A stretch of 64,000 nt of DNA from NCBI RefSeq assembly GCF_028554725.1, contig NC_071671.1, forward strand, positions 7,802,001-7,866,000, in the 5' to 3' direction. The notes beneath the pieces are model-generated. The model did no database searches and was not told the DNA's origin. It worked only from the letters and a program-made list of their open reading frames with translations. This document shows, piece by piece, positions 21,370-33,442 of the stretch (the first letter of the stretch is position 1; the number at the start of each line of letters is the position of its first letter). This stretch comes from Zeugodacus cucurbitae. Taxonomy: Eukaryota; Arthropoda; Insecta; Diptera; Tephritidae. The translations under genes were made by a program, and so were the position numbers.

Positions 21370-24157
21370 ATATGTGTCGTTTAGATAATATAAAATATGA
21401 GCTAGAACGTTAAAGAATTACATAAAACTTAGATAGGTTTAAAATTTATTTGAAAATAACTTGTGAATGTTCTTTGACGTAATGAAGCACAACTTTTCAC
21501 TGCGGCCAAGTCCCTTATATGCTTCAGTTGGAAGAACTTTATAGGATCCGTTTCGTTTTGTTTTTTCAAACTACTTGAAAACAACATCTGGAGCTTCAAA
21601 AGCTTTTGCGTGAGATGGTACTTGACATATGTACATCCCCAGTTTTAGTCCCTTCATTAACATTCTCTCTCTCTCCTTACTGTTCAAATCGTTAATAATT
21701 TCTTCAGCAGTTAATATTTGGAATCCGGGGTTCTCATCGTAGTTCAGGCACTCATTAATATTGTTTTCATCACACCCTACGCAATGCTAAGCATTTGCAT
21801 TGCTTTTGTTATCTCTTTCAAATCGTTGTGCGGTTCAATTAAAGCATTAGATAGTGTTAATTTTCATAATTTTTTCTAAAAAAAAATTTTTTTTGACAAT
21901 TTTAAAACCGATTGCGTTCGGTTAATCGGTTATTCGGATAATTGATGTGCGGTTAATTGGGATTCTACTGCAGAGCTGAAAGCTGTTTGGTTCATTTAGC
22001 GCAAGATTTGTAATGTATTTTTCAAAAATTCTACTAAAGTGCATAAATGCTTCTCATGTCCTCAATTTTCTCTTAGTTCTTAGTTAAAAAAAAATATGTG
22101 CTTGCATGCGAAAATACGATGGATTTTTTTTAGTTAGTTTTCTTAGTTTTTTTTAGTAATTTTTTCAAAGCCACGCACTTTAAAAACATAAACTATTATG
22201 CGGCTGAAAACCGTTAATGTACTCACTTGTATGAACAACGCTAATTGAGTGTACGAAAATCAATTTGGACAATTTGGGTACAATTATATATATTTATATA
22301 TATAATAAATGTTACAGATCACTATTTAATAAACTTAAGGAAATGCTTTCAATACGTGCAACTGTGTACGTGTGTGTAGTTAAATATTTGCACCGTTTTC
22401 TTATTATTTAATAAACATAATAATTTTAATGATAATGATTTGTTAACTTAAAACAAAAAAAAACAAAAAAACAAAACAACAACAATACATGTATAGTTAT
22501 ATATATATATATATATTTATGTGTTTTAGGTCTTTTGTACCAGTCATCTAGTAAACGCTAGGAAATTGGGTTTTGGTTTAATGTATGGTGATTATTTTGC
22601 ATTCTCAGTTACTCATGTGTGTCATTGATACATGCTTACATGCATATGTATATGTACAAAAAAAAAAAAAAAACAAAAAAAAAATATCGTTATCAATCGG
22701 TTTGAATTTAACTGCTTTATATACACACCTATCTACATACATACATATATATCATGTCGCAGCGCAGAAATCTATGCTGACTGAACTTAGGTTATACTAG
22801 CCTACTTTACACGTGTTAATTTCGTATGGCGAACTTGTGTTTCATAATAACTCAATTAACAATAACAGCTCATAACAAGAATAAAATAAAAATGTTTAAA
22901 TTGTACGTACATTCAATCAAAGCCTGAATTGCTGGCGCAGCTAATGAAACCGACCATCCACAACAATATCAAAGTATCATATCACTTAGCTATCACTAGA
23001 TTGTGAATAAGAAACCCAAATTTGTATGAATAATACGAAAATGAAAAATATCTACTTACTTAATATTATTGAATATTAGACATTTTGATATTAGCTTTGC
23101 TCACTTTTATATGCATAAACGAACTTACATAATAATAATAATAATAATATGATAATAATAAAAATTATTTTATAGAATTGCGCTGTTTTTTCAATACTGG
23201 ATTTTTGTGCACATTCTTTTGGTTTTCGAAATTTCCAAAAATAGTTTCCAAAAACCATAGTTCAAAAAAAAAAAAATCACACATGCAACGTACATACATA
23301 TCTACCATATGTAAATGGTACATTGTAAAAACATTAAAATTTGCACGCGACAAACGAAAATTAATAAAAAACATACATACATACATACATAGCATATGTA
23401 GAAAACGGATGTGTGCAGGCAATTGATGGTGTCCGTTGAAATGTTATTATTATAGATTTATCTTTGGTTGAAATTTTAGTTCATTAGTTTTATTTATTTT
23501 TTTTCGTTTTAATTTTGTGTATTTTTATTTTATTTTTGATAACTACTAAACAAAAACAAATACTTTTCTATTTAACGGGTTGTTGCTAAATTTAGTAATG
23601 CTTTCACTTTTTTCTCTCAGTGTAATGTAACGTCCAAAATACTGAATTCTAATACCAGTTATGGGAGTGTTACTCGTATTTACATATATATATTTTTTAG
23701 CTGGGTTTGGCTTTTTATTGCAGCAAACAAACAAAAAAAAAAAAAAAAAAACAAAAAAACAAAAAAAAAACACTTGAAAATATCAAACAAACAAATCTTG
23801 TATGTCTCTCTCTGTGTGTGTGTAATTTGCTGATGGTGATGTAACGGTGATGTAACGGTAATGTTTTATATAACACATCTGAGCTGTAAGTACATTCCTT
23901 TATATACGTTTTTGGGTTCACTTGTACTTTAAGTTGTAATACTGCGCACATAATTATTCAATTTCTTTATAACCATACTTCATACATTATATACTTATTC
24001 TACCAGCTACTGTATACATACTTACATATGTAACTATTTATTTATGTTATAAGTTTATTCAACGCAGTAATTGGCTAATTAACTAGGATATAGAAATATA
24101 GAACGCATCATAGATATTTTTTTAATATTCAATTCACTTACAACACAACCATGTATG
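21370..24157. other. Large fus intron, part 2
   Basis: AT-rich, no exon supported. Poly-A at 22659-22684 and 23735-23770, (AT)n at 22499-22516, (AAT)n at 23129-23165, CATA repeats near 23370-23392. Confidence 0.45.
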
Positions 24158-26379
24158 CTTAATGGGTTAAGGGTAGTCAGAGACATGAAAAAATTAGAAA
24201 AAAAATTGAAAAATCTCAGTATTTTTTTTGCTTTTAAATCATGTTCTTTTATATTAAATGGCATTATTACGCAATGTTTTGAAGTCAACTTGAAGTCAAG
24301 AAAATTTGAAAAGAAAAAATTCATAATTTCCAAAGTTATAGCTGTTTGAGTTGACACAGTTCTAAAAAAAAGTCCTTGCGTTGACTAGATAATACTGAGC
24401 ATGATCGAAGCTTTTTTGTTTTTTTTTTTTTTTAATTTAACGAAATGGCGGTCTCAGGAATTCTTTTTCTAGATTTTTGGGAAATTGGTCTTAAAAAATC
24501 GAAATTTTTGAAAAAAAAGAAAAGGCTTCGATCAGGTTCAAACTGTATAAATTTTATTAAAATCGAGTTACAGTTGTCACCAGTTCAAAAAAACAAGTAA
24601 GGAAAGGCTAAGTTCGGGTGCAACCGAACATTTTATACTCTCGCAATTTATTGATCTATTTTTATTAAGATAACACACAATTTGACCCAATCTGAAAATC
24701 CTATAATTAGGTATATGAGAGCTAGGGTAAGTTATGACCCGATTTTAACCATTTCTGGTACAGAGACACACTATTAGAAGAAAAATATTTCCTCTGAATT
24801 TAATTAAGATACCTGAGAGATTTACCGAAATTTTCGGTGAAAAATTACCATGGGGCACTGAATTCTTCATATTCGATATTCGGGGCTTTGAAAAGTTATA
24901 GTCCGATTTCGAAATTTTTTTAACAAGTGATGCCACAGATCATATACAATATTTGTGTAAAGTTTTATTTCGCTATCTTCATTGGTTCCTTATGTACATA
25001 TATATTATAAAGTGAAGGAATAAGATGGAGTTCAAAATTGAGTTACATGGGAAGTTGCCGTGGTTGTGAACCGATTTCATCCATTTTCCACACGTGTCAT
25101 CAGGGTGTCAAGAAAATATTATATAGCGAATTTCACTCGAATCTGTCGAGTAGTTTCTGAGACATGGTTTTTGACCCATAAGTGGGCGATACCACGCCCA
25201 TTTTACATTTTGTAAAAAAATCTGAGTGCAGCTTCCTTCTGCAATGTCTTCTGTAAAATTTAGTGTTTTTGACGTTTTTTGTTAGTGAGTTAACGCACTT
25301 TTAGTAATTTTCAACCTAACATTTGTATGGGAGGTGGGCGTGGTTATTATCCCATTTCAACTATTTTCATGGTGTGTGGTGGGGTGCGTAAGAGAACCGA
25401 CTGCAGAAAGTTTGGTTTATATAGCTTCATTGGTTTGCGAGATATATACAAATAACCGATTTGGAGGCCGGACCACGCACACTTCACCAAAAAAATTACA
25501 TTCAAATATGCCCCTTCCTAGTGTGATCCTTTGTTCCAAATTTTACTTTTATAACTTTATTTATGGCTTTGTTATGACACTTTATGTGTTTTCGGTTTTC
25601 GCTATTTTGTGGGCGTGGCAGAGGTCCAATTTTTCGAAAGTAACCCTCTCACGGTCCCAAGGAACATATTTCACTAAGATATCTCAATTTTTACTCAAGT
25701 TAACCGTTGCACGGACGAACGGACAGACAGACATTCGGATTTTGAATCGTCTCATCATTTTGATATATATAACCCTATATCTAACTTGTTTAGTTTTATG
25801 ACTTACAAACAACCGTTATGTGAACAAAACAATAATACTCTCTTAGCAACTTTTGTTGCGAGAGTATAAATATTATTTCCAAAGCTATAGCTGTTTGTTC
25901 CAGTTACAAAATAAGGTCCTGGCGGTGACAATCATAAGTCCTTGGAGATTCATCTCAAATCAAGCGGATAAGAAAAATTAGTTTTTTAAATAGATAATGA
26001 TTTTCAAAAATTAACAAAATGGCAGCCTAAGAAAATTTTTTTCTAGATTTTCGGCATAAAATCAATAGTTTAAATAGTCTTAAAAAAATGAAATTTTTGA
26101 AAAAAAAAAGTAAAAGCTTCGACCTGGCCCAGTATTTTTATATATTCCAGAAGCTTTATCAATTTCATTAAGATCTACGGAGCAGTTTTCGAGTTACAGT
26201 TGTCATCTGTTTAAAAAACGTGGTTTTGATAAAACGAGCGCTTTTTTATTTGTCGAATGACACGAAAAGTAATTATCGTATCAACTTTAACTTTTCAGAT
26301 ATTACACGAAAATGCAAACAAAATGAAAACAAAAAAAATATGTTTTTTTGAAAATTCTGACTACCCCTAACCCCTTAAG
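24158..26379. mobile_element. Non-autonomous DNA element with inverted ends, interrupted
   Basis: Left end cttaatgggttaagggtagt and inverted right end ccttaaggggttaggggtag match over more than 20 bases. Two interior segments are similar: 24321-24593 and 25867-26220 (each has 'atttccaaag-tatagctgtttg' and 'gagttacagttgtca'). This indicates a partial internal duplication. A Helentron-like element occupies 24594-25870. Coding content is not recognisable. Confidence 0.6.
24594..25870 (-). mobile_element. Helentron/DINE-1-like element, family B, copy a
   Basis: Read on the minus strand it starts with tatactctcgcaa and ends with the inverse ttgcgagagtata (13-bp subterminal inverted repeat). A stem-loop gttcgg-ttgca-cccgaac follows, then a pyrimidine-rich tail ending cttgtt. 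This architecture (5' subterminal repeat, its inverse next to a 3' hairpin, no target duplication) is that of Helentron-associated elements such as DINE-1. About 1.28 kb; the 155-codon frame at 25334-25801 has no family resemblance and recurs nowhere intact. Confidence 0.65.
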
Positions 26380-26999
26380 GATAGTGAGTGTCAAAACCAA
26401 AAAAAAAAAAAATTAGTGAAAAAGTAAATGCATACATTGATTTTGGGTATGGGAACCTATGCAGCATCACAGCAATCGGTGTTTAATTTATGTATGGTAT
26501 TACGTGCTAAAGATCTCATATGTAGATCTCGGTCATATGCATTGAAAGTTAACTGATGGTTCGCGTTGCACTTGGAAAAATTGGTGGTTTCCTAAATTTA
26601 ATTTTATTGTTTGTATGTGATAAATTTAGTATAATATAGTGGTAGATAAATAATACGTTCTATATACTATATAAAAATCTATAAAATATATACAAATCTA
26701 TAAAATATAGATCTTCTCTTACCACCTCTAGTACTGCTCTTCATGCAATAACATCTTTGGATAGGTTCTATAAGAGCTACTGTGTTGTAAAGGTATCTTT
26801 TTTAATGATGTCGACAAATTTCAAAAATTGTATAAAATACTTTAGCGACTTTAAATAAGGTTAGAAATGACTTTCGAGCAGTAGTATTATTCAAAAATTG
26901 TTGTAATGTAATTTACTTTAATGCAAAGAGTTATGATCTATATGGTTGAAAAAAATCCTGCTAAGTTATTTACTTTTTATAATAGTAAGCATAACTATT

Positions 27000-27327
27000 T
27001 GGGCTCATAAGCACCGTTTATATTATCACTAAATCTATTATCGGCGTAATTCCGCTGTGGAACATAACTTTCATACTTGCTTAATCTCTTTGCCACGCAT
27101 AACTAAACAATGGTTTCGAAACTATACTTTTTGTAAACAAACAAATTGGTTATATATTGAAATATAGAAATTATGCACTATATACAAGTATGCCTAAAAT
27201 AGCTATTTAAGAACCTTGAATGAATACTTTAGTTAATAATTTAGTAAATAAATATTCATGTATTTGCGTTTATAGTAATTTAAAGATTAAATCATTACTT
27301 AAAGTGTAAAATTTTCTCTCTGTGTAG
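27000..27327. other. 3' end of large fus intron
   Basis: AT-rich sequence ending in the tctctctgtgtag acceptor of exon J. Nothing else recognised from 26380. Confidence 0.5.
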
Positions 27328-27608
27328 GTACACCTGTGTTGGGCACGCCGTTTGGACCATTTGGACCACCTTTTGGTTCACCAACAGCTTTACTCACATC
27401 AGCGCATACCCAACGCCCGCTGCCACATCATCATCATCATCAGCAGCATCACCAACAGCCAACACCGCAAGCATTTTTTCCACCACCATTTCTATATTGG
27501 TCATATCCTAGTCCACCAGTGTCGCCAACCGCATATTATGGCCAACCGCCGAATCATACGAGTCCAACATTAGCCGGCAATATAAGTGCAACGCAGCACC
27601 AAGCTATG
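27328..27608 (+). CDS. fus: fus exon J: distal alternative C-terminal exon
   Basis: 281-nt exon, entering with two nucleotides and leaving in phase 0. Acceptor ctctctgtgtag ends at 27327; donor gtaagtg is at 27609. It encodes LGTPFGPFGPPFGSPTALL, a His/Gln run (five CAT codons near 27429), then FFPPPFLYWSYPSPPVSPTA and YYGQPPNHTSPTLAGN. The YPSPPVSPTAYY segment parallels the vertebrate ESRP1 C-terminal YYPSPPGSPNS. It is separated from exon I by 11.5 kb of repeat-rich intron. A different upstream donor cannot be excluded, but 15833 is the one I found that fits by phase and context. Confidence 0.82.
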
Positions 27609-27675
27609 GTAAGTGTGTGCATTACTTAAGCACCAATATTCCAACTAAGACTAAACAACTAATTCTCGATTTTAG

Positions 27676-28242
27676 TATCCTTTAGATTTTTTGCCTACGG
27701 TTCAAACGTCAGCGCTTAGTCCGCCGAGCATAACAATACCCTCGCCTAGCACTTTCATGCCGCCAAAACAATTTTCCGCTCTACCACCACCGGTACCGGT
27801 TCCGGTGCCAATTACGAATGGCGTTACAGGTGGTAGTGTAGTAGGCAGCAGAAATGGTGTTAGTGGCCTGGCGCAATATCATACCAAAATGGCCTTGCCA
27901 CTACCCATGCCGCAACAGCAAGCCGGTGTGTACCACTATACAGCACCGCCCGCCGTAACGGGATCTCCACAACCATTACCCACAACACCTGCTGCCGCGC
28001 CACCTTTCCCGCTAACGCGATCGGCGACGTTAGGTGCGCTGCCGACAGGTGTTTCGACAGCTTTAACTCTACCCAGCACAACATTACTCACTGTTGATAC
28101 CACACACAACGAACGTGCGCCTGTACTGAAAACGACAACAGCCTCGGCTAAGCATGCTGGTAAAATACCATTCTCGCGCGACTTGTCCACCAGTAATGTA
28201 GAAATAGTGTCCAACTCCTGCATGGAACTTTATATCGCTTGA
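27676..28242 (+). CDS. fus: fus exon K: distal terminal exon
   Basis: Terminal coding exon of 188 codons plus TGA, phase 0 in. Acceptor ctcgattttag ends at 27675; the intron from exon J is only 67 nt, typical of short fly introns. It encodes YPLDFLPTVQTSALSPPSIT, a Pro/Val repeat (PPPVPVPVPI), a Ser/Thr/Pro-rich stretch and a less biased end (HAGKIPFSRDLSTSNVEIVS and then NSCMELYIA). There is no recognised domain beyond the proline-rich tail; presumed intrinsically disordered. A weak splice-like gt occurs within it but no better end was seen. Confidence 0.8.
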   Translation, partial: YPLDFLPTVQTSALSPPSITIPSPSTFMPPKQFSALPPPVPVPVPITNGVTGGSVVGSRNGVSGLAQYHTKMALPLPMPQQQAGVYHYTAPPAVTGSPQPLPTTPAAAPPFPLTRSATLGALPTGVSTALTLPSTTLLTVDTTHNERAPVLKTTTASAKHAGKIPFSRDLSTSNVEIVSNSCMELYIA

Positions 28243-28477
28243 GTCACAACGCTGGAAAGCAGTGGTTGAAATCGAGGCGTGTTTAGAGAACATGAGGTCT
28301 GTGCAACTGAAATGAGATTTGTCAAATGAGTTGCGCCTAAAAAGGATTATTATAAGTTGCGTCAACTTCCTGCTTAAAAGTAATAAGTTATTTATTATGG
28401 TTCCACTTGCGAAATTCTTAACTCTTGCCAGTTTAGTGAAATTTTTTGACTACATGCGAATTGTAGGCAAGAAATTC

Positions 28478-28483
28478 AATAAA
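28478..28483 (+). promoter_or_regulatory. Candidate poly(A) signal for distal fus isoform
   Basis: Canonical aataaa 236 nt after the stop of exon K and the first clear one downstream. It would give a short 3' UTR. No cleavage site can be assigned from sequence alone. Confidence 0.45.
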
Positions 28484-28949
28484 AAATGAAAACGTACAAA
28501 ACTCTTATTGTAAGGGAAGATGCATGAAATTGGTTCGCAAACCAACTTTTATTGGATTTCAGTGCCGATATAAAAGAATCTCGAATTTTAATTCCTTTAG
28601 CTTTAAGTAACATAAAATTTGTACAAGTTCTGTCAACGTTAAAACAAATTGTGTGCATTGTGAGAATTGCCAAATTATTGAATTTTCTAATATAATTGTA
28701 TTACTTATACTTAATATTTCAATAATGTCTCAATTACAATAGTTTAATCTAATCTAATCTGTATGCAAAGCCAGCTGTCTTAGATTCGCCAAGCGTTCGA
28801 GGTTAGCGAATCGAACAAACTATACAGGCTATTCAAATAGACTGCCAGCTCCAGCGATGCAATCTTGCGCTGACATTTTCTCTGTAGCACATGCTGCGCT
28901 CTTTGGCTGGGAAATAAAGGATTTTTCAATGAGAGCGCATTACATTCGA

Positions 28950-29700
28950 TGGCATTATGTATGGAACTCGATTTCTTTTGCATGCCCATCATGTGGACGC
29001 TTGCAAAAGTCCAGACGCTGAATCCAATTTTCGACGGTTTTCAAGCATAAGCCGGCTGATACTGCTGCAATTTCCCATTCGATATTCGTACGAAGTTCAT
29101 TAATCGTCGTTGGCATAGACCATAAACTTGACGTAGCATCGCAGGAAATAGTCTAACAAAATTGACTGGACCAACACGTTCACCAAACTTGGTTTTCAAT
29201 AAATCGGTCGTGACATTCGTTGTGCGGCTTGTGGCATCGTCCTGTTGGAACCATATATTTTCCAAGTCCATATCATCTCATTTCGGTCCAAACCTATTCG
29301 GTTATCATTTAGCGGTAGTGATTTCCATTCATAGTAACCCACACGTCTTGATCATCGCGGTAGAAGTACGGCCCATGAACCTCACAAAACCGTAATTTTT
29401 TCGGGATGCAATGGTGACTTATGGAGTACGTGTAGATTGCTAACGAAAATATTTTGCTTATTGACAAAGCCATTCAGCCAGATTTGAGCCCCATCATAAA
29501 TTAGACGTAACGCTCTTAAGGTTGAGGCCAATTCCGTAGTAAATTCTAATAATTTCGACTCGTTGTAGGATCGTATGTCTCTCCATGATGAAATGACTAA
29601 CCTTACTGAAGAGAAATGTCAAAAGAGCGGAAAAAAATATGTCGTCGTTTGCTATCCCTAACGGCCTACTTTTGTTGCGTCCCTTTTGAAAAACCCTTTA
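28950..29700 (-). mobile_element. DD41D mariner-like copy with shared internal deletion
   Basis: Reverse strand: MDLENIWFQQDDATSRTTNV then LLKTKFGERV near 29130-29271, with a deletion removing the region before the third Asp. First-Asp block and right terminal sequence (cccttttgaaaaaccctt) at 29480-29700. The junction that joins the 5' non-coding part to the 'YDEAHFW' codons is the same as in the copy at 8365. Confidence 0.75.
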
Positions 29701-30950
29701 CTACTTTCTACAACAATTGTTTTTATAAGTTTCTGAAATTATCATTCATTGCATAACGCTAAGGAATGGCGAATTGAAGATGGCTATAACACATATTAAA
29801 CCTTTGAATATACGTTACTAAGAGTACGGTTTCAATGAGTGCTATCTTTAGAAATATCTAAGACTTTTGCATTTTTGTACTAAAAAAAATATCGAAACGA
29901 AATGGTGACTAAGCCGCCAAAAGAGAATTAAACTCGGCTATAAGAATTAAGACAGGAAAAAAAAAACACGAATTTTCTTTAGATTCCTAACGTTACCATT
30001 ACAGAACACATGAAGTTTTAGTGTTTTGAACAGCACTGTTTTCGACTATTTCAAACTACTCCTAACGGCTGATAATGATATAGTCATATGAATTCATACA
30101 TATCTGTTGGAACAGTTCAATGCTTGTGGGATTCGAAGAGCGGCTTTTACAATGATTGTAGCCGGGTGTACTCGGATATTAATCGATAATATGGCAATGT
30201 TATTTCCTAGTGAAGGAGTATGATCATTAAATGCGATAAATCAAGTCGGCTGTTGATGTAGTATCAGCGCAAAATATATGGAATGTGAATGTGAGCTTAG
30301 TTAGAAAGTGCTTAGGCTGCAAAAATAACGCCAAGAACAATTACAACTTAGTTTAAGTACAACCAGTGTGCAATAGTGAAATTTAATCAACCAACTAACT
30401 AACTATTATATTATATAAATATTTATGTTTAAATGTACGTATACGAGTATATGACAAAGCGTTGAAGAGTTGAAGAGTCAAAATGCATAAGTTTATGTTA
30501 ACTATCTCAAAAATATTTCAAACTACGAATTTTAAGTGCATCGTTCTGTAAAAACTATAATGAATGAAACAAATTTTAACTAGTCAATAGTAAAAATATT
30601 TTATTGTTTTCGCTTTATTTATAAATGTAAATGTTCCAAACACTTACAAACAATCGAAAGAGAAAAAGGCAATGAGCTAGTTTGATCTGCAGTGCAGTAA
30701 TCGGATTACTCAAATGTAAGCCAAGAGTATGCATGAACTCGAGTGTCTATGAATGCCTTTATACTTTAAAACTTATTAAAATATTTATAAGTACTTGTTA
30801 TAAATCATTTGTTTTCACATGAATATTAGAAATTTATTAAAATACAAATGTAAGCAATTTGAGCAATAAAAATATTGAAGCCAATATGAATGAGTTTTAT
30901 TACATATGGTATATGTATATGTATATAGATTATAGGTTGTTGGTTCATTC
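29701..30950. other. AT-rich non-coding stretch
   Basis: No gene or repeat family recognised. Confidence 0.4.
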
Positions 30951-30954
30951 GTTC

Positions 30955-31605
30955 CTTCTTTTGGCAGTTTGGCGCCAGTTGGAGATCCCAAGTGCTACCA
31001 GGTCCTTCTCCATCTGGTCTTTCCAACGGAGTGGAGGCCTCGCTCTTCCTCTCGGGTACTATTCATCGACCCTTTTCAGAGCTGGAGTGTTGTACGTCCA
31101 TTCGAACAACATGCGCTAGCCAACGGAGCCGCTATCTTTTTATTCGCTGAACTATGTCTATGTCGTCGTATAACTCGTATAGCTCATCGTTGCATCATCT
31201 GCGGTATTCGCCGTTGCCAATGTTAAGGACCATAAATCTTCCGTAAAACCTTTGTCTCAGAAACTCCTAGTGTCGTCTCATCGGATGTTGACAACGTCCA
31301 CACTTCTGCAGCATAAAGCAGAACGGGAACAATGAGCGACTTGTAGAGTTTCGTTTTGGTTCGTCGAGAGAGTACTTTGCCTTTCAATTGCCTACTAAGT
31401 CCAAAGTCCAAAAGAATCTGTTGGCAAGAGTGACCCTGCATTTTATTTCTAAGCTGACATTGTTGGTGTTGTTGATGCTGGTTCCGAGGTAGACAAGATT
31501 ATCTGGAGCATCAAAGTTATGACTGTCAACAGTAACGTGGGAGCCAAGACGCGTATGCGCTGACAGTTTGTTTGATGACAGCAGATATTTCGTCTTGTCG
31601 TGTTA
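30955..31605 (-). mobile_element. LINE fragment, C-terminal reverse-transcriptase region
   Basis: Minus strand 31223-31441 reads GLSRQLKGKVLSRRTKTKLY then KSLIVPVLLYAAEVWTLSTS then TKVLRKIYGP, the post-thumb region of an RTE-like or related arthropod LINE. Frameshifted continuation covers NDELYELY-like and LRWLGHV-like motifs down to about 31000, and VYLGTS-like codons upstream near 31480. Same family as 44385-45590 and 60355-60780. Confidence 0.75.
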
Positions 31606-33442
31606 TTGTCATTGTCAAGTTTATTGAAGATGATGAAATATTTTCCTAAGTTATACCATTAGTCACACGTACAGGCGACGTACGTTACATATAAATAATC
31701 GACTTGTCTCGACCTTTTGATATATGTACATATGTACACGTACACCTACAAGTATGTACTGGGAGTGCCAATTTATATTATGCAGCCACAAAAATAATCT
31801 ATAAACAACAATAAAATTTTAATTAAGAAATTTTCAAAAAAAAATCATGTCATAATAAAGATAATTATTTTCTTTTTAATTAATTTTGTACATTGTTTTT
31901 GTAAGCTTAGAAATAAGGAAAGATACAAGAATGAAAATAATAAGCTTTTTATTTTATTCTCTCGCAAATTTTTTTGCATATGAATTTAACATTCGTTATT
32001 CGACGAAACAGTGATTGGTTTGCAATCATATTCATATAGATTATATAACTCTTAATTCCTCTTGCAGTAGGTGTTACATTCCAAAAAAATATAGTTTTTT
32101 AAAGCAAATCTCCTTAAGTTAATCGATATACTATACAGTTCAAGGCCATTTTGAAAATTTGTATTTTAGATAAATGAGAGTTAGAGGACTAATTGACCCG
32201 ACTTATTAACTTTGAGCATCAGAGCACATTGTTATCAGGAGAGGACGCTCTCTGAATTTTATTATTCGATTAGTTTTTAAGAAATTGGTGAAAAATGGGC
32301 GAAATCGGTTCACAACCATGCCTACTTCCAATATTACAATTCCATGTGACTCGTTCACATTCCAAAATACAAAACAAGCATCAGTGATGATATCAGAAAT
32401 GTACATTGCAAAGTACTGCATTTAAGATATGGCATCGCTCAACATAAAATGGTCGAGATCGGTATATAACTCTTCTAAGCCCCTAGAAAATACCGAAAAT
32501 ATCGGAAATCTCTCAGGTATTTTATAGAAATCCAAAGGGAATATTTTTCATTTAATAATTAACAGTCATAAAATCGGTAAAAAAATGGGTAAATCGATAA
32601 AAAATTATTTCTCCTGTCTCCCACATACCTAATTGTATGATTTGCAAACTTCCGGGTTTCATTATACTGTTAATATGTGAGATACCTTAAAATAAATTAA
32701 ATGAACGGATAATCTTGTTAATAATGTAGTTTGGCGGGGAAAATGGCAGAAATCGGTCCAGGAATTACCCCAGCCCCTATATACTATATATTATATGTAT
32801 ATAATCGAAAATCAACTCAGTAGAAGTTTTTTTTTCACGAATTATTGCATTGCAGAATATTTTTCAATCTTAGTTAAAAGCTCTTTTCCAAACTTCCATA
32901 AATTTTAATATAAAAATAAAAAACTTAAATATATAAATAAAACAATATTATAAAAGATATTTTAAATATTTGATATGTTGATATTTGATATATGAATAGT
33001 TTTCTTTTTATTTGCGAAGCTATTTTCACGAACATAGCGTTCAACAATATGCTATATTGACCATCGTTGCTGTAACTGTAACCTGAAATCTTCGAGTAGA
33101 ATTTGGAATAAGAGCTTTGGCGATGTTTGGTACTATCATTTCGGGTATGAGAATCGTCTCTGACCGACTCGGGAATTACTCGATGATTGTGATACAGTAT
33201 CGGTTATCGGCGTGTATATAGTATATATGAGTAGCTTATGATTCAGCATTTCGTTTCTGTTGAATTATCCACATCTTCTATCTCTGGGGGTAACTGAAAC
33301 TACAACAAACTATAGTTAAAATTAAAGTTCAACCAATTATTTACTGAAATACATTGTATACCTTCAATTACAGCTCTTTCAATTCTCTTCAATCCCGCAG
33401 GTTGGCAATATCTGCTGCAGATGAAAATATGGTTATCACTAT
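31606..33442. other. Non-coding stretch
   Basis: AT-rich. Apart from the possible Helentron-like remnant at 32230-32660, nothing recognised. Confidence 0.4.
32230..32660 (+). mobile_element. Diverged family B Helentron-like remnant
   Basis: Contains gcgaaatcggttcacaacca and the following 'cttcc-att-catgtgactcgttcac' order found in the copy at 52925. Also has an 'aaatatcggaaatctctcag' segment. No hairpin end remains. Heavily diverged, so low confidence. Confidence 0.4.

Larger units (their letters stand above)
7751..28242 (+). other. fus: fusilli/ESRP gene, visible portion
   Basis: Gene-level entry. Eleven coding exons on the + strand join with matching phases into one reading frame that aligns by eye, in order, with vertebrate ESRP1/2 and Drosophila fusilli. 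These are nuclear RNA-binding proteins that control alternative splicing, mainly in epithelia. Order: exonuclease-like N-terminal domain (exons at 7751, 9623, 9974, 10129), RRM1 (12859 and 14513), RRM2 (14513 and 14902), RRM3 (15356 and 15593), then alternative C-termini. Every intron placed starts GT and ends AG. The first coding exon or exons (about the first 45 residues of the vertebrate protein), the start codon and the promoter were not found in 1-7750 and are probably upstream. The symbol rests on recognising the family; the species is unknown. Confidence 0.93.

Noticed and set aside
25334..25801. 155-codon frame as a possible membrane protein gene
   Set aside because: Lies wholly inside a Helentron-like repeat, has no family resemblance, and related copies do not keep it open.
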